Source of the DNA: Marinobacter sp. F3R11
GTDB lineage: Bacteria > Pseudomonadota > Gammaproteobacteria > Pseudomonadales > Oleiphilaceae
NCBI RefSeq assembly: GCF_003318275.1
Contig: NZ_QOCH01000013.1
Span: forward strand, 310,001 to 374,000
DNA length: 64,000 nucleotides
Direction of reading: 5' to 3'
The translations under genes were made by a program, and so were the position numbers. Below, piece after piece: positions 7,872-16,149 of the stretch. The first letter of the stretch is position 1. Every line of letters starts with the position of its first letter. The notes beneath the pieces were generated by a model. It had not been told where the DNA came from. It worked only from the letters and a program-made list of their open reading frames with translations, and ran no database searches.

Positions 7872-9014
7872 TCAGACAAGATCATCGGTGCTTAGCTGCG
7901 CTATGGAATTTTTACCCAGTAGTGCAAGCGTCAACTCCACCTCATAACGAAAGTTTTCCAGCATCCGGACAACGGCCGCCTCGCCACCAGCGGCAAGCGC
8001 ATAGGCCCATGCACGCCCGGCCAGGCAGGCGTTTGCACCAAGGCAGAGCGCCCGTACAACATCCTGCCCCGACTGCACGCCACCATCAAACAGAACTTCG
8101 GCTTTGCCTGAAACCGCGTCCACAATGGCCGGCAACGCAGAGATAGTTGAAGGTGCGCCATCCAGTTGTCGCCCGCCATGATTGGAGACAACAATGCCAT
8201 CAGCCCCGACATCAATAGCCGAACGGGCATCATCGGGATGCATGATACCCTTGATCACAAGCTTGCCGGGCCAATGCTGTCTTACCCAGTCCAGATCTTT
8301 CCAGGTAACAGACGCATCAAACTGCTGATCAACCCAGGCTTTGAAATCCTCGGGGTTTCGCCCCGAAGGCACTGCATCAGAAAGATTCCCAAACGTCAGG
8401 GGTTTGCCCTTGATGGCGACATCCCAAAGCCAGAATGGATGGGTAAGCAGGTCGGAGAGCTTCTGGATTTTTCCCCAGGGCGAGAGGCCTCCATTCATGC
8501 CATTACGTATATCCCGGTAGCGCACACCAAGTTTTGGCAGGTCCACGGTGAAGACAAGCGTCGAATACCCTGCCTTGTGCGCCCGGTTAAGCAGTGCTTC
8601 TGAATAACCCCTGTCTTTCAATACGTAGAGCTGAAACCAGTTGGCCGAACCGGTTGCACCGGCAACCTCCTCGATAGAGCAGATAGAGACTGTACTCATA
8701 CAAAAGGGCACACCGCTTTTCTGTGCTGCCCGAGCGGCCTGGACCTCGCCCCGCCTTGCAAGCATACCTGCAAGGCCAACCGGTGCGAGAGCCAGAGGCA
8801 GTGAAACATCCTGCCCCAGTATTCTTCCAGCAGCGGAAACGCTGGAAACATCGCGCATAATCCGCTGGCGAAAATGCAGCTTCTGAATATCCTCGGTATT
8901 TTCCCTGAGAGTCTGTTCAGAAAAGGCACCACCATCAAAGTAATCGAACATTATCCGGGGTAGCCGGGATCGGGCGAGTTTACGGTTATCCGATGTATTG
9001 GCAGGCGTTATCAT
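7872..9014 (-). CDS. lldD: FMN-dependent alpha-hydroxy-acid dehydrogenase (L-lactate dehydrogenase type)
   Basis: A 380-residue member of the FMN-dependent alpha-hydroxy-acid oxidase/dehydrogenase family, most like the membrane-associated respiratory L-lactate dehydrogenase. Visible hallmarks are FDYFDGGA near the N-terminus, the FMN-binding LALAPVGLAGM strand, FQLYVLKDR, LVIKGIMHPDDA with the FMN-contacting Lys, and the catalytic His with substrate-binding Arg in SNHGGRQLD. FDGGVQSGQDVVRAL closes the barrel and binds the cofactor phosphate. The family also includes mandelate dehydrogenase and glycolate oxidase, so L-lactate is the most probable substrate but is inferred. No permease or LldR-type regulator is adjacent. 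Confidence 0.88.
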   Translation of the reverse strand: MITPANTSDNRKLARSRLPRIMFDYFDGGAFSEQTLRENTEDIQKLHFRQRIMRDVSSVSAAGRILGQDVSLPLALAPVGLAGMLARRGEVQAARAAQKSGVPFCMSTVSICSIEEVAGATGSANWFQLYVLKDRGYSEALLNRAHKAGYSTLVFTVDLPKLGVRYRDIRNGMNGGLSPWGKIQKLSDLLTHPFWLWDVAIKGKPLTFGNLSDAVPSGRNPEDFKAWVDQQFDASVTWKDLDWVRQHWPGKLVIKGIMHPDDARSAIDVGADGIVVSNHGGRQLDGAPSTISALPAIVDAVSGKAEVLFDGGVQSGQDVVRALCLGANACLAGRAWAYALAAGGEAAVVRMLENFRYEVELTLALLGKNSIAQLSTDDLV

Positions 9015-9151
9015 GTCGTTGCGTATTCTCCGTGCCCCGGGGCCACACTTTCGTTGATTTAGCCAGCTTCAGTCGGACTATCCGCTTCCGGATCTGTACC
9101 GGAAAAGAGCTTATCGAGATCGACCCCTTACACCCGCAGCTCTGTTCACGC

Positions 9152-9496
9152 CTACTTTTTCACCCAACGATCGTTCACCCGGATGTATTGCCCCTTCGGA
9201 GTTTTTTCGACCGCCTTCTGGCCTGCGACTGTCTCAACCTTGGTTACCGCAATATCGTGTTTCTCTGCAATTTTTTTGTAAGCTTCTCGCCGGGCATCAT
9301 TAATTGCACTCACGATCTCTTTGGATTTCTGATCAGAGCTTACAGCCGCCAGATAGCCTTCCGGTGTCTCACCAACCAGGCCCTGGTTTTTTGCAGATTC
9401 GAGGGCATTCTTCGCTTCATCCAGACTCATGGCCATAGCAGGCAAAGCCAGGCAAATCGCCAGAACGAGGGCACTGAACCGCGCAAATAGTGTCAT
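9152..9496 (-). CDS. ydbL: YdbL family periplasmic protein
   Basis: A 114-residue secreted protein of the YdbL (DUF1318) family. A Sec signal peptide (about residues 1-22, ending LPAMA) is followed by a helical region and a C-terminal GQYIRVNDRWVKK tail that is highly typical of YdbL. The start was chosen at ATG 9496 because AAGGAG lies directly upstream and the signal peptide begins there; a longer frame to 9532 lacks such a site. It is the last gene of ydbH-ynbE-ydbL. In E. coli YdbL is proposed to act as a chaperone that keeps YnbE from uncontrolled multimerisation. Confidence 0.92.
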   Translation of the reverse strand: MTLFARFSALVLAICLALPAMAMSLDEAKNALESAKNQGLVGETPEGYLAAVSSDQKSKEIVSAINDARREAYKKIAEKHDIAVTKVETVAGQKAVEKTPKGQYIRVNDRWVKK

Positions 9497-9540
9497 GGTT
9501 AACTCCTTAATAATTCGCTGCAGACAAAACATGGAAGCAA

Positions 9541-9756
9541 TCAGAAAAGACCTTTTTCACTGAACAGTTCGTCCACATCTTTATCGACCTTCACGTATAT
9601 CTCATGCTGGATTTTTACATTCAGGTTCACAGTAATCGGCTCTTTCGGCGCGGCAACCTGAACAGTCGGTGTGCAAGCTATCAGCAGGCCGCCCATCATC
9701 AGGCCCGTCAACAGGGCTGGCACACGTCGGGGAAGCCTCGAACCATATTGCATCAT
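9541..9756 (-). CDS. ynbE: YnbE-like outer-membrane lipoprotein
   Basis: A 71-residue lipoprotein. The lipobox LLIAC gives the lipidated Cys at about residue 28, and the mature part is only about 43 residues with the beta-strand segment ITVNLNVKIQHEIYVKVD. YnbE in E. coli sits in the outer membrane and extends the YdbH beta-groove by strand stacking, completing a bridge that carries phospholipids across the periplasm. It lies between ydbH (42 bp upstream) and ydbL (44 bp downstream). Confidence 0.92.
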   Translation of the reverse strand: MMQYGSRLPRRVPALLTGLMMGGLLIACTPTVQVAAPKEPITVNLNVKIQHEIYVKVDKDVDELFSEKGLF

Positions 9757-9798
9757 ATCGGTGTACTCCTTGGTTGCCGTCTACTCTAGCAGGTCGTT

Positions 9799-12096
9799 TT
9801 AGTTGTGTTCGCGTTCCTGCATTAATTTTCTGACTCTTTCTGCAACAGCATCACTCACTCTGCCGCTCAATTGTAAGCTGGTAAGCAGCGCAGGAATGTT
9901 CTCCTCAAGATTGATATTCAAAACCACTGGCTGCCCCTCACCAACCTCGAGGCTGCTGCCTTTAAGATGAAGATCCAGCATCAGAGTCCCACTCTCATCA
10001 TAATCGATCCCGCTCTCCAGAACCGAGTAGCGAAAATCCTCCAGTGCCTGCGCGACCAGTTTCATGGTGTCATTCTGGCTGGCAAGAGCCTGCAGCCGTT
10101 CAGCCGGTAGCTGTAATCGCCCTCCCGGCGTGAGTGCATCAATACGGCCCTGCTCAACCCGAACACCTTTAGCAGGATCAAATAACACGGGCACGGTTCC
10201 ACTCAGAATACCTGTGCCAGAGAGGCCTTCAGTGGGGTATAGCTGCAGGAGCTGTGCAAGGCTGAGCTGATCGAGTTCAACGGGAATGGTCACCGGCGCA
10301 TTCGCCAGGTCCCAGCTGCCAGGCTGGATACGCACCACTCCGCCCAAAGCATCTGTATTAAGCTGCTCCAATGTTAACTGACCGGCAGAAAGCTCCGCCC
10401 GCGGTGCGCCGTAATGCCCGGCAAGGAGTACTGGCCCGACCGGCAAACCGGAGTTCACCTCTTCTATTGTCAGCTCAGGCATTGATACTCTGATGCGATC
10501 ATTATCAAAACTGAATTCAGCTTCCCCATTCATCCGGCTCCAGGCAGTGCGGTCATAGGTACCGCTCCAGTCGGCAAACATAAGTTTCCCCACTAACTGC
10601 ATTGCCGCTTTTTGCGGTTGCTCGTACACCGCATTGGCACTGACTGTACCGCCCGATACCGTAAGCAGTGGTGGCCAGGCGGTGAAAATCTGTGACAAGG
10701 CTTCGGCCTCCTGCTCACCGCTCACCCGCATGTTGCCAGCCAGATGCAGAGAGCCGGCATATGGAGCCTTAACATCAAGATTCACAGTGGTTCCGGTTCC
10801 GGCCCTAAGCAAACCGGCAATATCCGTTCGGATGAGATTACTGTTAACTTTGCCATTGAACTGCCAGGACTGCGGTTGCAATTGAGGGTGATCGATCTGC
10901 TTTGCGGCCAGGCCAAGAGCGCCGGAAAGACTGAATATTTCCAGTTCTCCCTGCTCCAACCGGTAGCCGGCTTCCAGTGTCGCTCCTGCAAGATCAGCGC
11001 TAAAGTTCATGAGCGATATTTCGTCTGCTGCTGCGGCTGCTCCAGGCAGAGGCTCCGCCTTGTCGACTTCAAGTATGGTAGCTTCGCCAAACTTCAATGC
11101 TGCTGCGGAAGAATCCAGCCACCCGGTGAACGCCATTTGCACCTGGGGTTTTGTCAGCAGCCAACCGGCAGACTCAAGTTCCGGCAAAGCTGCAGTAAGT
11201 TGCGTTTGTCCAAGCTGTGCTATCCAGGGCGCGCTTGTGGACACTGCAAGGTGCGAGCTGAGCGTAATGTTCGCACCACCACGACTGGTGACCTCCAGGT
11301 TCAGCGGCAGCAGAACCTGCTCTGCGCCGGTTTGAGCAAAAGCTGATTCCAGAAAGTCAGGTTCTATGGCATCACCAGGCCGGACAGACAGAGTCAACGA
11401 GTCCGGCCGCATCAACTCTGGCACTTTATTGAGCCATGCAGCGGGATAACTCATTTCCAGTCTTACAGAAACCGCCGAGCTTCTATTCAAAGAGCCCTCA
11501 AGGGTTGCCAGCACGTCAACCTGATCGCCTTCATGCTCAAGCTCAAGATTGGCTTTGAGGGGCAGCTGTGCACCTGTCGGCCGATCAGAGGAAAAATCAG
11601 TTTCGGAACTGCTCAGCGACAGGTTTCCGGCCAGAGAACAACGGTCTGTTGCACATGGCAGCGTCACTGAAAACTGCTGAATGTCAATTACTGAAGGCAG
11701 CCAGTCCGGTAATTCAGGCGGCCACTGAGCCTGTTGTTCCGGCTCAGGGTCTGATGGCTCCAGCTGTTTCGTATACAGATCAAGCCCCAGATAGCCGGCT
11801 TCCAGCCTGGTCAACTGCGGCAGCCAACCCTCCCCTGACCCGGGCGGGCGCCATCCAAGTATCAGATCCCTGCCGTACAATTCAGCATCTCTCGACGGAA
11901 CGGACTGAGTGAGTGTCAGTTCGCTCACAGATACCCCGGTAAACGAGAGTTCGAGCCCCTGCCAGTCCAGCGTTTCAATGCCGTTGTGCTGCAGCGTTTC
12001 GTTCCAGAATTGACTAAGCAATAACGCACCGGCCACTGCGGCCACCGCTACAAAAACAAAGACACTCCATCCCAAGGGTTTCCAGGCAATGCGCAT
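9799..12096 (-). CDS. ydbH: YdbH-type AsmA-like intermembrane transport protein
   Basis: A 765-residue protein with an N-terminal inner-membrane anchor (about residues 9-30) and a large periplasmic part rich in beta-strands, ending in the conserved segment where repeated LNINLEENIPALLTSL and SDAVAERVRKLMQ occur. This matches the YdbH family of bridge-like AsmA proteins (with TamB and YhdP), whose hydrophobic groove moves phospholipids between inner and outer membranes. Two Cys residues in PCATDRCS (about 149-154) may form a disulfide. It heads the ydbH-ynbE-ydbL operon, the same gene set and order as in E. coli, supporting the call strongly despite low sequence conservation of the middle part. 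Confidence 0.9.
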   Translation of the reverse strand: MRIAWKPLGWSVFVFVAVAAVAGALLLSQFWNETLQHNGIETLDWQGLELSFTGVSVSELTLTQSVPSRDAELYGRDLILGWRPPGSGEGWLPQLTRLEAGYLGLDLYTKQLEPSDPEPEQQAQWPPELPDWLPSVIDIQQFSVTLPCATDRCSLAGNLSLSSSETDFSSDRPTGAQLPLKANLELEHEGDQVDVLATLEGSLNRSSAVSVRLEMSYPAAWLNKVPELMRPDSLTLSVRPGDAIEPDFLESAFAQTGAEQVLLPLNLEVTSRGGANITLSSHLAVSTSAPWIAQLGQTQLTAALPELESAGWLLTKPQVQMAFTGWLDSSAAALKFGEATILEVDKAEPLPGAAAAADEISLMNFSADLAGATLEAGYRLEQGELEIFSLSGALGLAAKQIDHPQLQPQSWQFNGKVNSNLIRTDIAGLLRAGTGTTVNLDVKAPYAGSLHLAGNMRVSGEQEAEALSQIFTAWPPLLTVSGGTVSANAVYEQPQKAAMQLVGKLMFADWSGTYDRTAWSRMNGEAEFSFDNDRIRVSMPELTIEEVNSGLPVGPVLLAGHYGAPRAELSAGQLTLEQLNTDALGGVVRIQPGSWDLANAPVTIPVELDQLSLAQLLQLYPTEGLSGTGILSGTVPVLFDPAKGVRVEQGRIDALTPGGRLQLPAERLQALASQNDTMKLVAQALEDFRYSVLESGIDYDESGTLMLDLHLKGSSLEVGEGQPVVLNINLEENIPALLTSLQLSGRVSDAVAERVRKLMQEREHN

Positions 12097-12265
12097 GACT
12101 GCTTTCTCCAGGCCGCTCCAGACTGCTGCCGCCCAATATATCGGTCAGGCCATCCAGGGGATACCCCAAAAGATAGCAATACCCGCTGCCGGCCCGGGGC
12201 AGAGTCTTATCACTCAGGCCTGCCGCAGCAATGATTTGCCTTACTCAAGAATGTTACTCAGTTTC

Positions 12266-12304
12266 CGCCCCCACATAGGGCGCCAGACGCTCTATGTGGG
12301 GGCG
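12266..12304. repeat. Long palindrome upstream of the sigma-54 promoter
   Basis: CGCCCCCACATAG and CTATGTGGGGGCG are perfect 13-bp inverted arms around a 13-nt spacer. It sits about 95-135 bp upstream of the -24/-12 promoter at 12399, where activator sites for sigma-54 promoters normally lie. No T-tract follows, which argues against a terminator. Role as an activator site is inference. Confidence 0.7.
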
Positions 12305-12398
12305 TCCACAACTACCCAACGCCTCGACCTATGCATCATGCACATTTTTTGCCTCGCAATCAGACCTGTTTTTTCAAAGAAACCACCGCTTAACACCA

Positions 12399-12414
12399 TG
12401 GCACAGCTCTTGCG
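12399..12414 (+). promoter_or_regulatory. Sigma-54 (-24/-12) promoter
   Basis: TGGCACAGCTCTTGCG matches the RpoN consensus TGGCAC-N5-TTGC with exactly 10 bases between the invariant GG and GC. Transcription would start near 12425, about 55 bp before the oxygenase ATG. It implies control by an enhancer-binding protein such as NtrC and therefore by nitrogen status; this is inferred from the motif alone. Confidence 0.8.
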
Positions 12415-12478
12415 TTAACAACTATGAGAGGAAGTTGGTGTGTGCCCAGTGCACAGTTTTTCAACGGGAGATTCTTGC

Positions 12479-13516
12479 ATGGATACGGTTATCACTGGCC
12501 TGGGGCCTCGCGCATTAACAGCGTCAGGTTTGGAAGCCAGAAATCTCGATTTTTCAGAAATTCCACAGATTGATATTTCAGCCCTGTATAGCTTCGACCC
12601 TGAAGCTCGCAGGCGGGTAGGCGAAGCCGTTCGAATAGCTTGTACCCAAGTTGGTTTTTTTTATATCACTGGTCACCAGGTTCCGCCATCTGTTATCGAT
12701 GAGACCTTCTCAGCCGCCAAACAGTTTTTTGCCCAGCCGCTGAACAAGAAGATCTCATTAGACATTAACCGTTCATTAAACATGCGCGGCTATACCCCGT
12801 TATTACATGAAAACACCAATATCGAAGGCAAAGGCGATCTTCACGAAGGATTTGATATCGCCCTGGATATATCACCGGATGATGAAGATGTGCGTGCAGG
12901 TGTTTTTGGCTATGGACCAAATCAATGGCCGGAAGACCTGCCGGGTTTCCGTGAAGCGCTACAGGCATACCATCAAGCCATGTTGGAGTTAGGGGGCATG
13001 ATCTTCCGGGCGTTTGCTTTGGCGCTGGAATTGGACGAGGAGTATTTCCAACCTTTTATTACCAAGCCAATGGCGCATATGCGTGTACTTTCTTATCCGT
13101 TCCAGGAGGGAAAAGTAGATGAACAACAGATAGGCATCGGTCCCCATTCTGACTATGAATGCTTCACTATTTTACGTACGGATGAAGTACCTGCATTGCA
13201 GGTTCTGAATAGTCAGGGCAACTGGATACAGGCACCGCCAATTCCCGGTGCTTTTATCGTTAATGTTGGCGATCTGATGGCACGCTGGACGAACAATTAT
13301 TTTGCATCAACCCTGCATCGCGTAATCAATGCGTCAGGTCGTGAAAGATTCTCTATTCCATTCTTTTTCGGCCCAAATTCACAAAGCCTTATAAAAGTTC
13401 TACCAACATGCCAGAACCCGGACTGGCCTGCTCAATACCCGCCGGTTACAGCGGGTGACTATATCAGATCCCGTTTTGATCAAACGTACCAGCTTCGTCA
13501 ACCCACAACACTTTAA
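12479..13516 (+). CDS. 2-oxoglutarate/Fe(II) oxygenase, isopenicillin N synthase family
   Basis: A 345-residue cytoplasmic non-haem iron oxygenase. The N-terminal DIOX_N segment (IPQIDISAL, GFFYITGHQVP) is followed by the jelly-roll core. Iron ligands are His223 and Asp225 in PHSDYECFT and His280 in STLHRVIN; Arg290 and Ser292 in RFSIPFFF bind the 2-oxoglutarate carboxylate. The substrate is not known. Its place as first gene of an operon with a nucleoside-type importer and a PucR regulator suggests oxidation of an imported nucleobase or nucleoside, by analogy with thymine 7-hydroxylase of the same superfamily (inference). The start at 12479 has GGGAGA 8 nt upstream. It is driven by the sigma-54 promoter at 12399. 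Confidence 0.9.
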   Translation: MDTVITGLGPRALTASGLEARNLDFSEIPQIDISALYSFDPEARRRVGEAVRIACTQVGFFYITGHQVPPSVIDETFSAAKQFFAQPLNKKISLDINRSLNMRGYTPLLHENTNIEGKGDLHEGFDIALDISPDDEDVRAGVFGYGPNQWPEDLPGFREALQAYHQAMLELGGMIFRAFALALELDEEYFQPFITKPMAHMRVLSYPFQEGKVDEQQIGIGPHSDYECFTILRTDEVPALQVLNSQGNWIQAPPIPGAFIVNVGDLMARWTNNYFASTLHRVINASGRERFSIPFFFGPNSQSLIKVLPTCQNPDWPAQYPPVTAGDYIRSRFDQTYQLRQPTTL

Positions 13517-13534
13517 ATTACATGAGGTGAACCT

Positions 13535-14635
13535 ATGCACCGCTTATCAGTTTCCTCCGTACCACGTATTGTTGCCGCACTATTACTATTTTCCGTCGCA
13601 TGCTTCACACAGGCGGAGCCATTTAGCCTGGATGGAGACCCTGTTGTTGCATTTATCTATGCTTCTCCCGCTAAAGACGGAGGATGGAATGAAGCTATAG
13701 ATAATGCACGTCAAAAAGTTGCAGACGAACTTGATGTGAAAGTGATGGTTGCTGAGAGCATTCCTGAAGAAGCTTCCGCACTAGTCAACGCCGTAGACCT
13801 TTTCGTTCGCCGCGGCGCCAATATCATCGTTGCCACCACCTACGGATACTCTGAAGGGGTCAAACAAGCGGCTGAAAAGTACCCACATGTCGCTTTCCTT
13901 TCAGCAACAGGTATTTATAACTCCGATAATCTGGAGAGCTTCTACGCGCGAACATACGAGGCCTGGTATCTGGCAGGCATGGCCGCCGCGTCAGTTAGTA
14001 ATACCAATAAACTGGGAATGCTCGGAGGGTTTCCGGTTTCGGTCGTGAATTGGGATATCAATGGATTTGCACTGGGTGTTCAGTCCAGTCATCCGGAAAC
14101 AACGGTTAATGCTATCTATACCAACTCATGGTGGGATCCGGTCCGGGAAGGGCAATCTGCGCAGTCACTGATTGAAATGGGCGCGGATGTCATTGCAAAC
14201 AACCTTTCGTCTTCAGCGCCATTTTCTGCGGCAGAGCGCAATGGGAACTACAGCATTGGGTTTCAGCTGGACATGAGTGATGCAGCCCCAAATGGCCACC
14301 TTACATCAGTTGTATTCAACTGGGACCAATATCTGGTACCTACCATCCGGAAAATCGTTGAGGGAAGCTGGACGCCAGACCCCTATGGTGCTTTTCCCGG
14401 GTTTGCTGAGGGTGTCGTTGACATAACCCCACTCCATGCCGACGTCCCCGCCGATACACGTGCAAAAATTGAAGAGGTGAAGGCACGGATGATAAATGAC
14501 CATTTCTCTCCCTTCACCGGCCCTCTTCTGAAACAGGATGGCAGCGAAATTCTGGCTGAAGGCGCTGAACTTGATGCCGGACAGATATGGGATATGGATT
14601 ACCTCGTTAAGGGTGTTACCGGGTCAACACGCTGA
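13535..14635 (+). CDS. BMP family ABC transporter substrate-binding protein
   Basis: A 366-residue periplasmic protein with a Sec signal peptide ending near TQAEP. The mature part is a BMP/PnrA-type binding protein: AFIYASPAKDGGWNEA at the start of the mature chain, the DLFVRRGANIIVATTYG segment, and the GMLGGFPVSVVNWDINGFALG hinge region. Proteins of this family bind purine nucleosides (PnrA, BmpA), nucleobases or, rarely, autoinducer-2. It is 18 bp after the oxygenase gene and overlaps the ATPase gene by one base (TGATG), so it delivers its ligand to the ATPase and permeases that follow. Confidence 0.92.
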   Translation: MHRLSVSSVPRIVAALLLFSVACFTQAEPFSLDGDPVVAFIYASPAKDGGWNEAIDNARQKVADELDVKVMVAESIPEEASALVNAVDLFVRRGANIIVATTYGYSEGVKQAAEKYPHVAFLSATGIYNSDNLESFYARTYEAWYLAGMAAASVSNTNKLGMLGGFPVSVVNWDINGFALGVQSSHPETTVNAIYTNSWWDPVREGQSAQSLIEMGADVIANNLSSSAPFSAAERNGNYSIGFQLDMSDAAPNGHLTSVVFNWDQYLVPTIRKIVEGSWTPDPYGAFPGFAEGVVDITPLHADVPADTRAKIEEVKARMINDHFSPFTGPLLKQDGSEILAEGAELDAGQIWDMDYLVKGVTGSTR

Positions 14636-16149
14636 TGAGCAAAGCCAATTTCAAGACGTTGCATCTACGGGGTTTGTGCAAACGCTTTGGTGAATGCACT
14701 GTGCTGGAGAATGCTGGCTTTGAACTCCACTCAGGTGAAGTTCATGCACTGCTGGGAGAAAACGGCGCGGGTAAATCGACACTGATGAACCTGCTCACTG
14801 GCGTGTATGTTCCAGATCAAGGCGAAATTGTTCTGGATGGCCAGCCTTGCTCGATTCGCAAGCCAGCGGATGCTATGGCACATGGAATTGGCATGGTGCA
14901 TCAGCACTATCGTTTAGTGGAACGCTTCAGCGTTGCCGAGAACCTGGTGCTCGCCGCCGACCGTGCACCTGAATTGCAGCGCTTATCGGTAGCAGCAAAA
15001 GCCTTGCAGGAGACTGCGGAGCAGTTAGGTTTAGCACTTGATCCCTACGCACGGGTTGCAGACCTTTCTGTTGCGGAACGTCAGCGTGCAGAAATCTGTA
15101 AAGTGCTTGCTCTGGGTGCACATATTCTGATCCTGGATGAGCCTACTGCCGTACTGACCGACACTGAATCTGAAAGCCTGCTGGCGGCTATCCAGCGGAT
15201 GGCCAACGCAGGCAAAGGAGTAATTTTAATTACTCATAAGCTCAGGGAAGTGGTTGCTCACAGCGATCGGGTGACTATCTTGCGGCAAGGTCGCGCAGTT
15301 GCATCCAACCTGGCAACTGAATCTCTCACACAGGCAGATATTGCACAGCTGATGATGGGCGATGTCGCGGTATCTCAGCGACAACCATCCAACCTGCAGA
15401 CCAATGGCCCTGATTTGTTGGTTGCCACTGGCTTGAGCGCATCACGTAATGATGGATCAACCGCTATTTCCAATATCGGTATCAGACTACGCCGTGGAGA
15501 GATCGTCGGTGTAGCCGGCGTTGGAGGACATGGCCAGCCACAACTTTGTGAAGCACTGATGGGGCTTTTGCCAATAGATAGCGGGTCAATACAGCTGGAT
15601 GGCTTTCAGATTTCCCAGTGTTCTGTATCACAGAGGCGCTCCTATGGCTTACGTTATATACCCGCTGATCGCGCCACGAATGCTCTGGCTCTGGATCTGC
15701 CTGTCAGCGATAACCTGGCTTTGACGAAGGTAGCGTCAGGGAGCAAAGGGCGTTTTTGGATTTCACGCAAAGGCCTGTTCCAGGATGCTCAAAACACAAT
15801 TACCGAACACCGGATTGCCGGCGCCAGCCCTCAGGGCCTGACCAGGCTTCTCTCCGGCGGGAATGCGCAAAAACTGGTTCTGGCCAGAGAGCTGGACAAC
15901 GATTGTGTTGTTGCCATTACACACTCACCAACCCGTGGGCTTGATGTGAAATCTTGTGGGACCGTACATACCGCACTGCGTGAATTAACTTCCCGAGGGG
16001 GTGCGGTATTGCTTATCAGTGAAGACCTGGAGGAAATCATGACCTTGTCTGACCGTATTCTGGTGATGAACACCGGTTGCATCACTGGAGAACTGCCAGG
16101 CACAGCCAGTGCAAGTGAAATCGGTGCACTGATGATAGGAGGTCACTGA
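14635..16149 (+). CDS. Nucleoside-type ABC transporter ATPase (two ABC domains)
   Basis: A 504-residue cytoplasmic ATPase with two nucleotide-binding domains, as in the sugar/nucleoside importer ATPases paired with BMP proteins. Domain 1 has an intact Walker A (GENGAGKST), a signature region that is unusual (LSVAE instead of LSVGQ) and a good Walker B (ILILDEPTA). Domain 2 (from about residue 265) has no true Walker A (GVGGHGQPQL) but a good LSGGNAQK signature; its Walker B ends in HSPTRGLDV, so the catalytic Glu is Ser. Degenerate second domains are normal for the family, but the Ser is odd. It is translationally coupled to the genes on either side. Confidence 0.92.
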   Translation: MSKANFKTLHLRGLCKRFGECTVLENAGFELHSGEVHALLGENGAGKSTLMNLLTGVYVPDQGEIVLDGQPCSIRKPADAMAHGIGMVHQHYRLVERFSVAENLVLAADRAPELQRLSVAAKALQETAEQLGLALDPYARVADLSVAERQRAEICKVLALGAHILILDEPTAVLTDTESESLLAAIQRMANAGKGVILITHKLREVVAHSDRVTILRQGRAVASNLATESLTQADIAQLMMGDVAVSQRQPSNLQTNGPDLLVATGLSASRNDGSTAISNIGIRLRRGEIVGVAGVGGHGQPQLCEALMGLLPIDSGSIQLDGFQISQCSVSQRRSYGLRYIPADRATNALALDLPVSDNLALTKVASGSKGRFWISRKGLFQDAQNTITEHRIAGASPQGLTRLLSGGNAQKLVLARELDNDCVVAITHSPTRGLDVKSCGTVHTALRELTSRGGAVLLISEDLEEIMTLSDRILVMNTGCITGELPGTASASEIGALMIGGH

